A DNA stretch of 64,000 bases from Sinotaia quadrata (GCA_028829895.1 CM054181.1:33838259-33902258), one strand, 5' to 3'. Positions 21,791 to 35,143 are shown, numbered from the stretch's first letter. Notes: generated by a model from the sequence alone, not told the origin. Translations and numbers: made by a program.

Positions 21791-23344
21791 AGCCAAAAAA
21801 TATCTAGATTCAAAACAAAACAAAAAGCAAGTGCGAAATGATATATTATAATTTTTATTCTAATTTCTTGAAATATTAATAACCTCAGAGACCTTTAGTA
21901 AGTGACTATAATGACATTATTTTGTATTGCAACTATTGTCGCTTATTTAGACTTCTTTACTTTCTCACCCCCATTATTTTACCATTACTGTATGATAATA
22001 TTTTAGTGCTCGAGACAAGACCCGTTGATCAGGAGTAAGACATTGAAGACGGGGAGGATTTTCTCTTCAAAGACAGAAGCCCTGACTGCGATAATGACTT
22101 TATACCCTGCCCCTTTCCTTGCTGAACCCTGGAATCCGTTCTTCTCTACCCATTATCTCCAGACACGATATTTGCGCGCACAACAGACATGTGTCAATAT
22201 TATATTTTAGGCGTAATTAAAAATTAATCATGGACGTCATAAAACACAACATATGTCAGAAGAAAGAGAATCCATTGACGTCATACAGTGAAACTCAGGA
22301 AGAAAGTCGAAACACGTGATTTATGCAAGGCAACCTCCAGATAAGTGAATGTAGGATTGTGTGTGAATATGTATGTGTATATTTTTTGTGTGTATGTCTA
22401 TGAATTTGTGTTTGTGTGAGTGTGTGTATTTCCACCTACACTATTTACTGTGTTTTGTAAAACCAGATATGATTGGCTGTAAAGATATGAATAAGTGATG
22501 TTTGTATTTTAAGAGAGAGACATACTAAATGTGAAATGTATGCCACTCAGTGTGAAGAATAATACGATTCTCGTTAATTTAACCCCCTTTTATCACTATA
22601 TATCCTTCCTTGTATGGTTCTGTGTCATAAGGTTATAACCTTATGAGGGAAACATTAACGTCGTCATCAGTAAATACTAATAGGAGAGTGACATGAGTCA
22701 ATCTTGTTTTATTTGTGTCAGGTCTGATACGTAAACACTTGTTGTGTGTGTTGGAGGGACAGAGAGACTATATGTAATGATTGTAATAACGAAAATATGT
22801 CATATGCACGTGACACATATTATTTAACTTTAAATATACAATATATTCTCATACACAAAATCATGAACCGTAATAATAAGAAATATTTTGCTGACATATG
22901 TGTTTATAGCAGACAAAGTAAACAGCAGTAAAACAGATAAGATCTGTGTTGGCAACGTTCAAACGAATGTTGACGTAACCAGTGTAGTGATGAGCAACAT
23001 CTTTAGTCTAAATGTAATTATGCTATTTTTAAAACCATGTAGTTTTCCTCTCGGCTACTTAGTGCATAATGTTGTTTGTTTCATTCTTCACTCTACTTTC
23101 TGAATGTATAGACTTACTCCCTAGCTATCATATATGGCATCAATATTCGTAGCTTTTAATGCGTCGTTTGTTCTCGTGTAGTGGACATGTGGCATTTGTC
23201 TTTTATTTTTTTTCGTGTCATTATGTATATTCACCGTATCACTTGCAATCGACAATTCTGTGGCACTATCTTTCTGCTGTTTACTCTTAATACTTATTAT
23301 TATTCAACTTTTTATTGTTTTATTTGTGTGTTATGTTTATCTTG
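21791..23344 (+). other. Unique AT-rich stretch with a perfect palindrome
   Basis: Several 61-71-codon frames without motifs. TGTGTG-rich patch at about 22365-22430. Holds the 22-bp palindrome at 22625-22646. Confidence 0.4.
22625..22646. other. Perfect 22-bp palindrome
   Basis: TCATAAGGTTA followed immediately by its exact reverse complement, no spacer. It could extrude as a cruciform or bind a dimeric factor. No known consensus is recognised. Confidence 0.8.
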
Positions 23345-23795
23345 TATAGTGCAATGGCTGTATGTATAGTATGCGACAATAGTACTCTGTTGTCTTGCTA
23401 TGTACGATTACATGTATGTATAGTATATGACAATAGTACTCTGTTGTCTTGCTATGTACGATTACACGGGTGTATAGTATATGACAATAGTACTCTGTTG
23501 TCTTGCTATGTACGATTACATGTATGTATAGTATGCGACAATAGTACTCTGTTGACTTGCTATGTACGATTACATGTATGTATAGTATGCGACAATAGTA
23601 CTCTGTTGTCTTGCTATGTACGATTACATGTATGTATAGTATATGACAATAGTACTCTGTTGTCTTGCTATGTACGATTACACGGGTGTATAGTATATGA
23701 CAATAGTACTCTGTTGTCTTGCTATGTACGATTACATGTATGTATAGTATATGACAATAGTACTCTGCTATCTTGCTATGTACGATTACATGTGT
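23345..23795 (+). repeat. 54-bp minisatellite, about 8.3 copies
   Basis: Core TAGTACTCTGTTGTCTTGCT. Variants (GTATGTATAG vs GGGTGTATAG; TATGCG vs TATATG) recur in blocks, suggesting a multi-unit duplication. 54 = 18 codons and the unit is stop-free on both strands, giving 161-162-codon mirror frames, which are not genes. Confidence 0.95.
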
Positions 23796-23927
23796 GGTAA
23801 ATGTATTGAATTGGAAACACACCAAAGATATTTTTTAAATATCGATTATTCATTGACAGTAATCATTAGCGTGTGGGTTTTTTTCATGATTTGCTACTGA
23901 GTATCTTCAAAATATGTCTTTTTTTTC

Positions 23928-23931
23928 CTTT

Positions 23932-23962
<31 letters not shown>

Positions 23963-23966
23963 TTTG
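23928..23966 (+). repeat. (TTTA)n microsatellite
   Basis: About nine TTTA units ending in a G-run. Confidence 0.97.
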
Positions 23967-24017
23967 GGGGGAGAGTTATGGGCGGTAAAGTCATTGATCG
24001 TTCTATTTTGCACTTAG

Positions 24018-24245
24018 TTTCTTTTTTGGTCGCCTTCGTTAAATATATTTGGGTGTTCTTAGATGGCCATTGGTCGCCTTCGTTAAATATATTTGGGTGC
24101 TTTTCTTAGATGGCCATTGGTCGCCTTCATTACATATATTTGGGTGTTTTTCTTAGATGGCCATTGGTCGCCTTCATTACATATATTTGGGTGTTTTTCT
24201 TAGATGGCCATTGGTCGCTTTCATTACATATATTTGGGTGTTCTG
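24018..24245 (+). repeat. ~47-60-bp minisatellite, about 4.5 copies
   Basis: Core GATGGCCATTGGTCGCCTTC followed by TTACATATATTTGGGTG. Confidence 0.9.
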
Positions 24246-25179
24246 AGCTGGACCTCGGTCGTCTTCATTATAGTTTTGTTTATACCAAACCTCCTACCGT
24301 ATTCCTTCTTATTGGAGATTTCTTCTTCTTTAGTTTGTTAGGGATGACTCCATTAGAAAAATTTTGTTCTTAGTATTATTATTATTGGACGCCTACGTTC
24401 GAGATTCCTTATTCTTTATATTATTATTGGACGCCAACATTAAAAAGTGTTACTGTACGCCTGAAAGTGTGTGAGATTGGTAGATTACTGAATGCAATAG
24501 AGTCTGCGTTTTCTCCCACTTTACACTGAGAACCTTTCGACTTTGTTTTCTTTTAAGAAAAGTTATTGCCCTTTGTTTTCCCTTAATAAATGTTATTGCC
24601 CTTTGTTTTCCTAGCATTAAATAAGTATTAAAAAAACCACGAGTGTCTCTATACCATTTTTACGTTAGTCACGAAACACATTTGAATTACATTTTCATTG
24701 TAAGCACTATTAATTATCAAGCTTGTTAAGTGTGTGGGGGGGGGGGGGGGCTGACCCCACTCTACCGAGTCTGGCTTATAAGAATCACTTGGATCAATGA
24801 CTAGCTTCCTTTAGTAAAGGAAAATACGTAACTATACAAAACATTACAGCTATATGCCTCATATATTAAAATTAGATAATTCTACTAGGTGGATTTGTGT
24901 CATTAACTACAATTAGCATTCTCGGAAATGAAACATGACGTTCAACCTTTCAATACTGAATTTTCATGCCACAGATTATGTTGCATTTTGGACCCAACGC
25001 TTGAGGTAATGATTACATATACTTTAAATTAGAAAACGTTACTACCTACACTTGACTGAGTTGTTTCAAATATTTTAGATTGCAAATGTTTGTTTTGAAA
25101 ATTTGGATCATTGATTACAAAATATATCAGATTTGTAGCACTTAATGCCAAAATCTTTTATGAATGTTAACCAATATTT
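24246..25179 (+). other. Unique sequence with small duplications and a G-run
   Basis: Short duplications of CCCTTTGTTTTC near 24570-24610 and a run of about 17 G at 24735-24751. Otherwise nothing recognised. Confidence 0.4.
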
Positions 25180-25375
25180 CACATTAGTTTCACTTAAGAG
25201 CAAAATCTTTAGTCGATGCTTCCAAATATTTCAAATTAGTAGCAGTTAATGCTAATGCCAGCATCTTCAATCAATATTTACCGATATTTCACATCAGTAG
25301 CAGTTAAAACCAACATCTTCAATCAATGTTACCAATATTTCACATCAGTAGCAGCTAAGAACGAAACATTGAGCC
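25180..25375 (+). repeat. Degenerate ~55-bp repeat
   Basis: Three to four copies around AACATCTTCAATCAATGTTA and ATTTCACATCAGTAGCAG. Confidence 0.75.
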
Positions 25376-25594
25376 CATTGAACCAGTTGAAAATCAATCG
25401 TAGTCATATTTGAGACCAGTGATGTCTACGTGTTCTGTGTAAATGAACTTCCTATAAACTATAATTACTAAGATGCAACGCTTTGATCTATAAAGCTTTT
25501 TCCTATAATCAACAGTGGTCTTGGAGTAAAATACCTAAATTAATTAAATAAATATTACTGAATTCTTGTTTATATGCTGATTAACTACTTCATA

Positions 25595-25745
25595 TCTTAG
25601 GTGTCATCTCATGAAAAATTTTTTTAAACTACTTCACATCTTAGGTGTCATCTCGTAAGAATGTGTCTTTACTTCACATCCTAGGTGTCATCTTGTGAGA
25701 ATGTGTCTTTACTTCACATCCTAGGTGTCATCGCGTGAGAATTTC
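25595..25745 (+). repeat. ~42-bp minisatellite, about 3.5 copies
   Basis: Core CTTCACATCCTAGGTGTCAT followed by CTCGTGAGAATGTGTCTTTA. Confidence 0.88.
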
Positions 25746-25884
25746 CATTGTATGCTGACATCAGTGCTTAACTACCTCCTTTCACACGAGTGAGCCCATA
25801 TGCACGTGACTTAACTAATTTCCCTTTCAGCTTTGAGTTCACATACAAGAAATCATAGCTATGAACATAATGCGATACTACATG

Positions 25885-26180
25885 TGTCTTAACTCCTTCT
25901 ACCACAGCTATAAGATTTCATGCATGTCTTAAAAACTTTCAAAACTACAGCTGTGAGACTTCATGCATGTTTAATTACTTTCCAAACTACAGCTGTGAAA
26001 CCTCATTTATGTCTTAAGTACTTTCAAAACTACAGTTGTGAGACTTCATGCATGTCTTAAGTACTTTCCAAACAACATCTGTGAGACCTCAAGTATGTCT
26101 TAATTACTTTCTAAAATACAGCTATGAGACCTCATGCATGTTTTACAAAAATACAGCTGAGAGACGTCATGCATGTCTGA
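25885..26180 (+). repeat. ~43-bp degenerate minisatellite, about 7 copies
   Basis: Core CTACAGCTGTGAGACCTCAT, then GCATGTCTTAATTACTTTC. Confidence 0.85.
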
Positions 26181-26329
26181 TATATTTTCTATCACAGATG
26201 TGAAATCAATATGTGTCTTCACTACTCTCCAACACATCTATTGTCATCAGAGGTACATGAGCTTGAATGTCAACTTCTTTCTTTGACGACATTTTAAATT
26301 TCTCTGCCCACTTCACCGTTTGGATCTAC

Positions 26330-26500
26330 TTGACTATTTAAGACTGCTTGAGTCATTATTAGTTATCAGTGGAATTACTGGGTCTACTTGAATATTTAAG
26401 ACTACTTGAGTCGTTATTAGTTATCATCTGAATTACTGGGTCTGCTTGAATACTTAAGACTACTTGAGTCATTATAAATTATCATCTGAATTGCGGAATG
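26330..26500 (+). repeat. ~60-bp repeat, about 3 copies
   Basis: Core GACTACTTGAGTCATTATTA followed by GTTATCATCTGAATTACTG. Confidence 0.85.
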
Positions 26501-28250
26501 GATTGAATGTTTAAGATATAGACGGTTTTGTAAGCTTTGCTTCCCCTTGAATACTTGAAACTACTAGAAGGATTATATCTGCTTGAACATTTCTCTGCTT
26601 AAATGATTGAGACAAAATGACCTTTTGAACAGAGTGTCTGCGACTATTTAACTGACTGTGTGAATACTTGGATCTTCTTCAGTGCTAGAAAATTTAGTTC
26701 TGTGCCCGTGTACGGTTGAGTGCATGTAGCCGATTAGAATAATTTACATGGTTGCATGGATACACGAATGAGTTATAATGACGTTTGGGTTCAAGTCCTT
26801 GAAGCAATAATGGCCACCGCTAAAACATGACCTACTTTCACGATGACAGTTTCTGTCTACACTTGGCATTACACTACCAGAAGAAAAGAATTTATCAATG
26901 TTAAATTATTGCAATGCTTATTACTTGCATCCAACCTAAATGATTATTCATTTCAACTTGCGTGCTTTATTGTTTATTAGTGTAAACATTTCAGTGTTTT
27001 ATATGTATGTCCATGTACATGTGATTATGTGTATCTGTGTTTGGTGTTAATGATAATCTTAATGCATACTATATCTTATAATTTGCGTTATGTCTCAAAT
27101 GTATTACAGCAATAGTGTGTTGGCTGTTGTCAAAAAAACTTTCTATAAATGGGTGATAATGTTAATGTTGATGATGTTCAGGAAGAGAATTGCAAATGTG
27201 GTTGTAAAACTCGTTAAGTTCTATATAATTAATTCGTTTAACAGTTATAATCCAGAGATATGTACATTCAAACTATTTAAACGTCCATACACTTCATGTT
27301 AAAAATCTAAAGCTATTTATATATATGCACAGTTTGCTTTAATAGCCTATTTACAGAAATTAACATCGTTACTTTAATATTGTAAATCACCCATAGAGAT
27401 AAACATTTTACTTTAATAATCTAGATTATTCATATAGATAAACAATTCACTTTAAAAAACTTAACACTGTCTAATCTTGAGAGATTTAATTCTTCTTTAA
27501 TAATTTAAAATTATTTAACGATATACACGTTACTTTATTTGTTTTATACTATTTAAAGAGATTAAATTATAATTTTACATTAGCAAAAATTGCTCTGAGG
27601 TCCTGATTGCACTCTCAATACGCTATTTCATGCAGCATGTCCAACGCTTATTTCTTGAAACGCCACTGCGACATAAATTCATTTTTTTTAATTCTTCTCT
27701 CAATAATTGGATGTAATTAACTTATTTTCATGTAATTTCTTAAACATGTAAACTCGATGGCCTTCTGTTGTCTAACCTAGTTCTTTCTGCATCACGTGAC
27801 ATTTCACTAGTCATGACTGAAGTAACCTCCCCTTGAAAACCCTTATCGCTGTTAAACTGAGACCTTGACATCGTGCTAAGTTATTTACAAATTATTTTTA
27901 TGGACGGTTTTAAATGTCTGTGATCACGTTACATTATTTACATATAACTTGTCGTGCATTCTTGATTCTGAAATTAGTGATTATTTGTATGACTTGGATT
28001 TTACGTATTGGCATTGACCGACAAGATGACAACCATGATGCCAGACGTGCTAAAAACAAAGTGACATCATTCATTTCTTTATCATATTTGTTGTATGTTT
28101 GTCGTTTTGATGTATTAAATTTCTTGAAAATAAAATAAACCTAGATGCGTTTATTCATGTTTTCTTTGTAATCAATTATTGAATGCTAATTGGTTGTGGT
28201 AGTGTGAAGGGGTTTGGGTTGGGGTTCTTTTGGATTAAGGGATAGGTATG
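26501..28250 (+). other. Unique AT-rich stretch
   Basis: Faint periodicity of TTTACTTTAATAATCTA between 27340 and 27560. No coding sequence recognised; 70-74-codon frames lack motifs. Confidence 0.4.
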
Positions 28251-28320
<70 letters not shown>

Positions 28321-28345
28321 TTGTGTGTGCGTGCGTGTGTTTATT
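28251..28345 (+). repeat. (GT)n microsatellite
   Basis: About 30 uninterrupted GT then GC-interrupted GT. The His/Thr frame on - is an artefact. Confidence 0.98.
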
Positions 28346-28399
28346 TTAACAATGTATCGATAGAGTGAGGACAAGATAGAAATATCACATTTCTGAGTT

Positions 28400-29420
28400 G
28401 AGGATGCCAACAGACTATAAGGAGAAAATTACCAAATTTTTTAACTGAGGATATACACAAGCTATCCAGAGATATATACCCCATTTTTGAACTATGCACA
28501 ATATGCACAAATTGTCCAGAAAGCCATTATCATTTCTGGACTGAAGAGTGTGCAAATTGAATTCAGGGAATATTGCCATTTTCTCAGTTGAAACTGTAAA
28601 TGAACTATCTATCCATAAATTATAATAATTGTCATATTTCTGAGATGAGACTGTAAACGAAGTATCTATCCAGAAACTATTAACATATTCAGAGATGAGA
28701 CTGTAAATGAACTATCTATCAAGAGACTATTACTATATTCTGAGATGAGACTGTAATGGACTATCTATCCAGAGAATGTTACAATGTTTCTGAATTGAGA
28801 CTGTAAATGAACTATTTATCCATAGATTATTGTCATATTTCTGAGATGAAACTGTAAACGAAGTATCTATCCAGAGACTATTAACATGTTCAGAGATGAG
28901 ACTGTAAATGAACTATCCATCTAGAGAATGCTACTAAAATTCTGAGACGAAACTGTAAATGTACTATCTATCCAGAGACTATTTACTACATTTTGTGATG
29001 AGACTATAAATGGACTATCTATCCAGAGAATGTTAACATATTTATGAGATGATAATGTAATTGAATTTTCCAGAGAATATTACCATTTACCTGAGATGAA
29101 AATATAAATAAACTATCAAGAGAATATTACCATATTTTGGGTCTGAGACTGTAAATAAACTATCAAGGCTATACTACCATATTTCTAGGATGAGACTGTA
29201 AATATACTATCCAAAGAATATTACCATATTTCTGGGATGAGACTGTAAATATACTATCCAGAGAAATGCACATTTGCAGACTGAGAATATACACAAACTA
29301 TTTAGACCAAATTTATGGACTAAAATTACGAAAATGTCTAGAGAGCTATACCACCTTTTTGGACTGAGAATGTGTACAAACTATCCAGAGAATATTACTG
29401 AATATACATAAACTATCCAA
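28400..29420 (+). repeat. ~55-60-bp degenerate minisatellite, about 17 copies
   Basis: Core GAGACTGTAAATGAACTATC followed by TATCCAGAGAATATTAC. Heavily diverged, with substitutions and indels, hence old. Confidence 0.85.
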
Positions 29421-29454
29421 ACAATTTATACTACATTTGTGAACTAAGAATACC

Positions 29455-29625
29455 CAGAAAGCTATACCACATTTCTGGACTGAGGATGTATTCATAATAT
29501 AGCGAAAGTATTACCACATTTCTGGACCGTACATGTAGAGTATCAAAAAGGAACACACACGTATAATAATATTGACAAAGTATTACTACATTTCTGGACC
29601 GCACACACGTATAATAATATTGACT
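29455..29625 (+). repeat. Diverged repeat, about 3 copies
   Basis: Core TATTACCACATTTCTGGACC, with CACACGTATAATAATATTGA duplicated near 29550 and 29600. Probably a derivative of the preceding array. Confidence 0.75.
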
Positions 29626-29799
29626 CACTACTCAGGCACTGTAATCACACAATTAGACAACACGTGCAGATACATATATTGGGAGTGGAAATTCTAAAAC
29701 TACACGGTTTTCAACACACATCATAGACAAATAATAAGATATTGGCATTGCACTTCTGTACTCCGAGAATACACAGACCTTGACACTTCTCTAATGCTT

Positions 29800-29985
29800 C
29801 TCACTCAACGTCACTTTTCACATAGTATGATGGACAACGTCACTTTTCACATCGTATGATGGACAACGTCACTTTTCACATACTATGATGGACAACGTCA
29901 CTTTTCACATCGTATGATGGACATCGTCACTTTTCACATCGTATGATGGACAACGTCACTTTTCACATCGTATGATGGACAACGG
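29800..29985 (+). repeat. 29-bp minisatellite, about 6 copies
   Basis: Core GTCACTTTTCACATCGTATG then ATGGACAAC. Near-identical copies. Confidence 0.94.
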
Positions 29986-30059
29986 TTCACTGCATTACTG
30001 AGTCTACAAGGTTCACAAGCAATTCTAAACTTGTAATAACAGTAATGAAAATATTCAAA

Positions 30060-30680
30060 GTACAAAGCACACATACAAGTCAAACAATCAATCAAACCCT
30101 GCGACAAAATAAGTCACAACCTGCAACACAATCAATCGAACTCTGCAAAACACACACGCAAACCTTGCAACACAATTGGTCAAACATTTTAACATATCGG
30201 GCAAGCCTATCAATACCAATGATCAAAGCCTGCATCACAATCAGTCAAACTCTACAAAACAATCTGTCAAACATTAGTACACAATCGGGCAAACTCTACA
30301 ACACAGTCAATCAAACTCTACAACACAATCATTCAAACATTACTACACACTGTCAAACCCGACAACACAGTCAGTCAAAACCTGCAACACAATCAATCAA
30401 ACCATGCAGCACCCAGCCAAACCTTACAATACTCAGTCAAACCCTGCTACACAATCAATCAAACCCTGCGAGAAATAATCAGTCAAACTGCAACACAACA
30501 ATCAATCAAACCCTGCAACACAAACAATCAGTCATACCCTGCAGCACAAACAGAAAGTCAAGCCCTGCAACATAATCAAATCTTGCAACACAAACAATCA
30601 GTCATATCCAGCAACACAGGTAATCAAATCTTGAAACACAGTCAATCAAACCCTGTAACACAACCAGTCAGATCCTGCAA
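30060..30680 (+). repeat. ~22-bp degenerate array, about 27 copies
   Basis: Core ACACAATCAATCAAACCCTG. It produces a 176-codon Gln/Asn/Thr-rich + frame (30045-30575), which is compositional and not a supported gene. Confidence 0.9.
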
Positions 30681-31024
30681 GGAAATCATCCTACCAGGCA
30701 AACAACGAACTCGACTGCGAGTACAATCCTGCAAGTCTGTCAAAAGTTAAACATTGCAGTGGTGAAATCACGTGGTGAAACAGTGGGCTGAAAAAAAAAC
30801 AAAATCTGAACAGCAAGGGAAATAACTCAAGTTCGCTCCTGGGCATTACAATTATGAATAGATGAAGTCGGCACTTTTAACCTATAATCGCAATACTTAA
30901 CTAACAGTCATGTTACATCTGTTTCGCCTATCCTTACACTGTAGGAATCTTACACCCACGACTAAATGCAGAATAGACTAATAATGTATCGATATATAAT
31001 AATGTCAAATGAGACATTCAGGCA
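30681..31024 (+). other. Unique sequence
   Basis: Includes CAAGGGAAATAACTCAAG, similar to the GGGAGATAAC word common in mollusc non-coding DNA. No gene seen. Confidence 0.35.
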
Positions 31025-31600
31025 TGCAGGCAATCAGTCATTTAAACAATAAATCCCATAACTAAATTCAATCTGTGAAAAATCAAACAGTTATGCGAAT
31101 AAATAATCACTCTCTCAAGCAGTCATCTTGTCAGTCATCTAGTTAGATGATCAGTTTACCAGCAAGTTTTCTAATATCCTAAAAGGTCAGTCAGCCACCA
31201 GTAGGTTATATATTTGATCAAAGAGTCAGTTAGATAGCCAATCTGTCTGCTAGTAAGTTAGTCGCCCATTCCGTCATTAATCTTGTCCGTCATTTCGTTT
31301 GCTACTCAGACACGTACTGATCATTCATTACTCAGCCATGTAATCAGCACATCATTCAAAACATCAGCTAGTAAGTTAATTAGATAGTCGGGTAGTCAAA
31401 AAATTAATTAGCCCATTAATCATTCAGTTAATTAGTGCATCAATCAACTAGCTAATTAGTCAATGAGACAATTAAGGACAGTCAATATGTCTGATCAACC
31501 AATGAGGCAATCAGTCAGTCCTCAAGTCAGTAACTGCGCCAGACAAGTAGTTAATTAGTCAGATAGTCAACAAGTTAGTCAGTCAATCTGTCCGGTTTGT
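31025..31600 (+). repeat. Degenerate AGTCAGTTAG/CAGTCA tract
   Basis: Irregular 4-bp-phased AGTC, AGTTA and CAGTCA words with scattered longer matches. A very old or slippage-driven array. Confidence 0.65.
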
Positions 31601-32334
31601 TTACATCATATTGCATCTAATGAAAAAGTAATCTTGTGAGATCCTATTTCTTCTTTTTTCGATGAAATTCTACACAGTGACTGACTTTTCAAGAAGTGAT
31701 AAAACATATTTATTCATTAGAACAAGATACATAGTTTTCCCAGTAGAGTTAAGTACTCTTGACTTATCGTTGCATTTTTGTGTTTGTATTTAAATAATAG
31801 CTTACACTTTCATGAAGAAACTGTACCAGTGAAGCAGATCGCAGTTCAGCATATACATCTATGCTTTCACAAGTGTGGGTGTACTTAATTTTGACACAAC
31901 TTTCACAGCAATCAGCTTTTGTTAGATTAAATTCTTGCATTCATTTCCTCTATTTACAAGTATAATTTATTTCGTCCAGTTTACAAGCAAATATATTAAA
32001 TTATTCACTACTTACAAGTTTAGATATTTTTCGCCCGCCAGAGTACTTAACAGAAGGGAGATAAACAAGCTAAAGATTAATAAATTGTAAGGACGTTCAT
32101 TACTTTCCGTAGTATTCTATAGCTAGGTAATGTCCCTTTGCATGTGAAAGTGTATGAAAGGCGCTGTCTGCTTCCTGATGGGGGGCGGGGGAACAAACGT
32201 AGTATAACTACTACTTGAGAAGCTGGTCGACCTGTCAGGAAGTATGCAATCATAAAGAATTTGATTTGTTTTATCCTTTTGTAAAAGAGCAATATAAGCA
32301 TGGTGTTCTATAAGCCATCTTTGAGTAATGTGTT
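31601..32334 (+). other. Unique sequence
   Basis: Contains AGAAGGGAGATAA (about 32050) and a small G-rich patch (32178-32192). The - frame at 32077-32301 is unrecognised. Confidence 0.4.
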
Positions 32335-32720
32335 ATGTGTTATACTTCAGTATAGTGTTATATGTCATACTTCAGTATTGTGTTACATATCATACTTCAG
32401 TATAGTGTTATATGTCATACGTCAGTATTGTTACATATCATACTTCAGTATTGTGTTACATATCATACTTCAGTATTGTGTTATATTTCATACTTCAGTG
32501 TTGTATTTCATACTTCAGTATTGTGTTACATGTCATAATTCATTATTGTGTTATATTTCATACTTCAGTATTATGTTATATGTCATACTTCAGTATTGTG
32601 TTATATGTCATACTTCAGTATTGTTTTATGTCATATTTCAATATGATGCTAAAGGTCATATTTCAATAAGGTGCTATATAAGAAATGTTTCAGTAAGATG
32701 CTATATAAGGAAGATTTCAG
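32335..32720 (+). repeat. 25-bp minisatellite, about 15 copies
   Basis: Core TTATATGTCATACTTCAGTA, with one-base and nine-base deletion variants. Tyr/Ser/Ile-rich frames over it are artefacts. Confidence 0.92.
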
Positions 32721-32916
32721 AATGTTGAAATAAGCCTGTGTATGTGTTATGTTATTTTTCAGTATGGTACTACGTCATATTTCAGAATGATGCTATTTAA
32801 GCTGTGACAGGTATTTCTCAATGTAAGCAGTAAGTGCCTCATAATGCTGAGGATTATATTATCTCTTGTACATAACACACTTATAATGCCGATTGGGTCA
32901 ACGGTAGCTTGGTCTT

Positions 32917-32918
<2 letters not shown>

Positions 32919-32954
<36 letters not shown>

Positions 32955-32958
32955 ACAC
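32919..32958 (+). repeat. (CA)n microsatellite
   Basis: About 20 CA with one AA interruption. Confidence 0.97.
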
Positions 32959-32959
32959 T

Positions 32960-33668
32960 GTAACAAATAGCATTGAACCCAAATAAAAGTATGGGTGTAC
33001 ATAAACATACATATTAATCAGAAATTCAGTAATAATCTAATTTGCTGTCCTTGCTTAAAGAATACAGTTCTTTTTTTTTTTACAGCAAAATAACTAATGC
33101 ATTAGTCTTGACTTCTTCAGAAAAGTACGTTTCATTATTCACTAGATACTGTTCCTGCAATATTATTACTACTATCAATGTAGACAATTTGATCCACGTT
33201 AACACAATAAAATCATGAAGTACAGAAAGAAAATGAATTAGTAAACAACTCAGGCAGAGATCATGCTAGAACTTTTTAATGCAATCCAAACCAGTTCCAG
33301 ATAGATGAGTAGTTTTTCTGACTAATAGTCTCACACTTGTTCAAAACAACTTCATCCAATGGGAATGGACTGAAAGTTACATTGTTGAAGTACTCTTAAC
33401 TAATCATTTTGATTTTGACATAACTCGAGTCCATTCATAGGGATGATCGTTAGCTTATAGTAAGTTAACTGACTGATAAAGAAAGAATGGACTATGAATA
33501 TTTCGTACATTTTGCTATTGATCTATTATTTGAATTGGAGAATGCTTATGGAATTGAACCATTATTTCTATCTTCATTCATTTGAATATGTTGTACATTA
33601 TACTTGTAAATTTGTATTGATACAATATTTTTATGTTGTGTATGTATTGGGCTAACGAAATATAACGT
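32960..33668 (+). other. Unique AT-rich sequence
   Basis: No repeat structure or coding sequence recognised. Confidence 0.4.
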
Positions 33669-33828
33669 AGTTGTCTTCTAGTCTCTCAAGACGTCAGTAT
33701 AATGTAGTTGTCTTCTAGTATCTCAAGACGTCAGTATAATGTAGTTGTCTTCTAGTATCTCAAGACGTCAGTATAATGTAGTTGTCTTCTAGTATCTCAA
33801 GACGTCAGTATAATGTAGTTGTCTAAAT
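33669..33828 (+). repeat. 37-bp minisatellite, 4.4 copies
   Basis: Core TCTCAAGACGTCAGTATAAT then GTAGTTGTCTTCTAGTA. Almost perfect copies, so recent. Confidence 0.95.
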
Positions 33829-34184
33829 GTTCGAAACGTTACTTCCGGCTCATTTTGTGAATACGGGTCACATACTTGTATTAAGATGTATCGATGATTG
33901 TATTTCCCACTATAATAAGCTGAATGTTATATGTATCTAATTGATTCTTCTATGTCAATAATAACATATATCTTTATGTGAATAACTAGCAGAGGTCACC
34001 CCACTCCCAAACAGAATTCTATCACTCACTTTACGGAATATTTAATAGTTTCTATGTTCATTAATAATTTTGTCAAAATATATGATCTTAATGGACATAA
34101 GCGTGAATATCGCTAAATAAAAGTAATTCTTATGTTATTCTATTGAGTTATCCGTGTGTCATGCATAGTTAATCTTAGTGAAAT
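33829..34184 (+). other. Unique sequence
   Basis: Nothing recognised. Confidence 0.4.
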
Positions 34185-34415
34185 ATCTATGGCGTGTACA
34201 GTTATTTTAAGTGAATTATCCATGCTGTGTACAGTTATTCATATGAATTTTTCATGCCGTGTATAATTATTCTAAGTGAATTATCCATGTTTTGTACAGT
34301 GTTTCTAAGTGATTATCCATGTTTTGTAAGTATTTCTAAGTGAATTATCTATGCTCTGTGCAGTTATTCTAATGAATTTTTCATGCCGTGTACAATTATT
34401 CTAAGTGAATTATCT
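34185..34415 (+). repeat. ~33-bp degenerate minisatellite, about 7 copies
   Basis: Core TAAGTGAATTATCCATGCTG then TGTACAGTTATTC. Confidence 0.88.
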
Positions 34416-34624
34416 TTGCTATACTATGATACCATGCAACTCATACCTTCGGATCCCAAGAATCTGGACAATGACCTAATGCTTCAGAAGTTAACAATAA
34501 ATCTCGTTATGCATGTCGACGTTAAAATATTAAGAGCTATCGGACTTTTCAGTCTTTGTGTGCACAGGGACTTGTTTTCCATTTCGGAATAGGAATCTAT
34601 GAGGGATTTTAGTAAGAGAAATAT

Positions 34625-34897
34625 AGATAGGACATATCAATGAATGGTCGACATTTACACATAGGACATATCAATGAATGGTCGACATTTACACATAGGA
34701 CATATCAATGAATGGTCGACATTTACAGATAGATAGGACATATCAATGAATGGTCGACATTTACAGATAGGACATATCTGTGAATGGTCGACATTTACAC
34801 ATAGGACATCTATGAATGGTCCACATTTACACATAGGACATATCTGTGAATGGTCGACATTTACACATAGGACATATCTGTGAATGGTCGACATTTA
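34625..34897 (+). repeat. 34-bp minisatellite, 8 copies
   Basis: Core TCAATGAATGGTCGACATTT then ACACATAGGACATA. SalI-type GTCGAC in most units. Confidence 0.94.
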
Positions 34898-35069
34898 CAC
34901 ATATATCTTCTATCTGTATTTCTCTCACTATGATTTTAATCACACTTTCACTATTATATATATATATATCACTTTCTTTTATCTGTTTCTCTTACTTTCT
35001 CTCGCACTATCTATCTGTCCATACATCTAAGTATCTCTGTCACCCTCTGTCTTTCTATCAGTATGTCGC

Positions 35070-35143
<74 letters not shown>
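35070..35143 (+). repeat. (TC)n microsatellite
   Basis: About 36 CT dinucleotides; Ser/Leu and Arg/Glu frames over it are artefacts. Confidence 0.98.

Noticed and set aside
23315..23825. 161- and 162-codon mirror frames
   Set aside because: The 54-bp repeat is open on both strands; repeat artefact.
26780..26800. tRNA or SINE B-box GGTTCAAGTCC
   Set aside because: No tRNA fold or repeat copies around it.
30045..30575. 176-codon Gln/Asn-rich frame (prion-like look)
   Set aside because: Composition follows from a degenerate CAATCAATCAAACC repeat; no conserved core or splice context.
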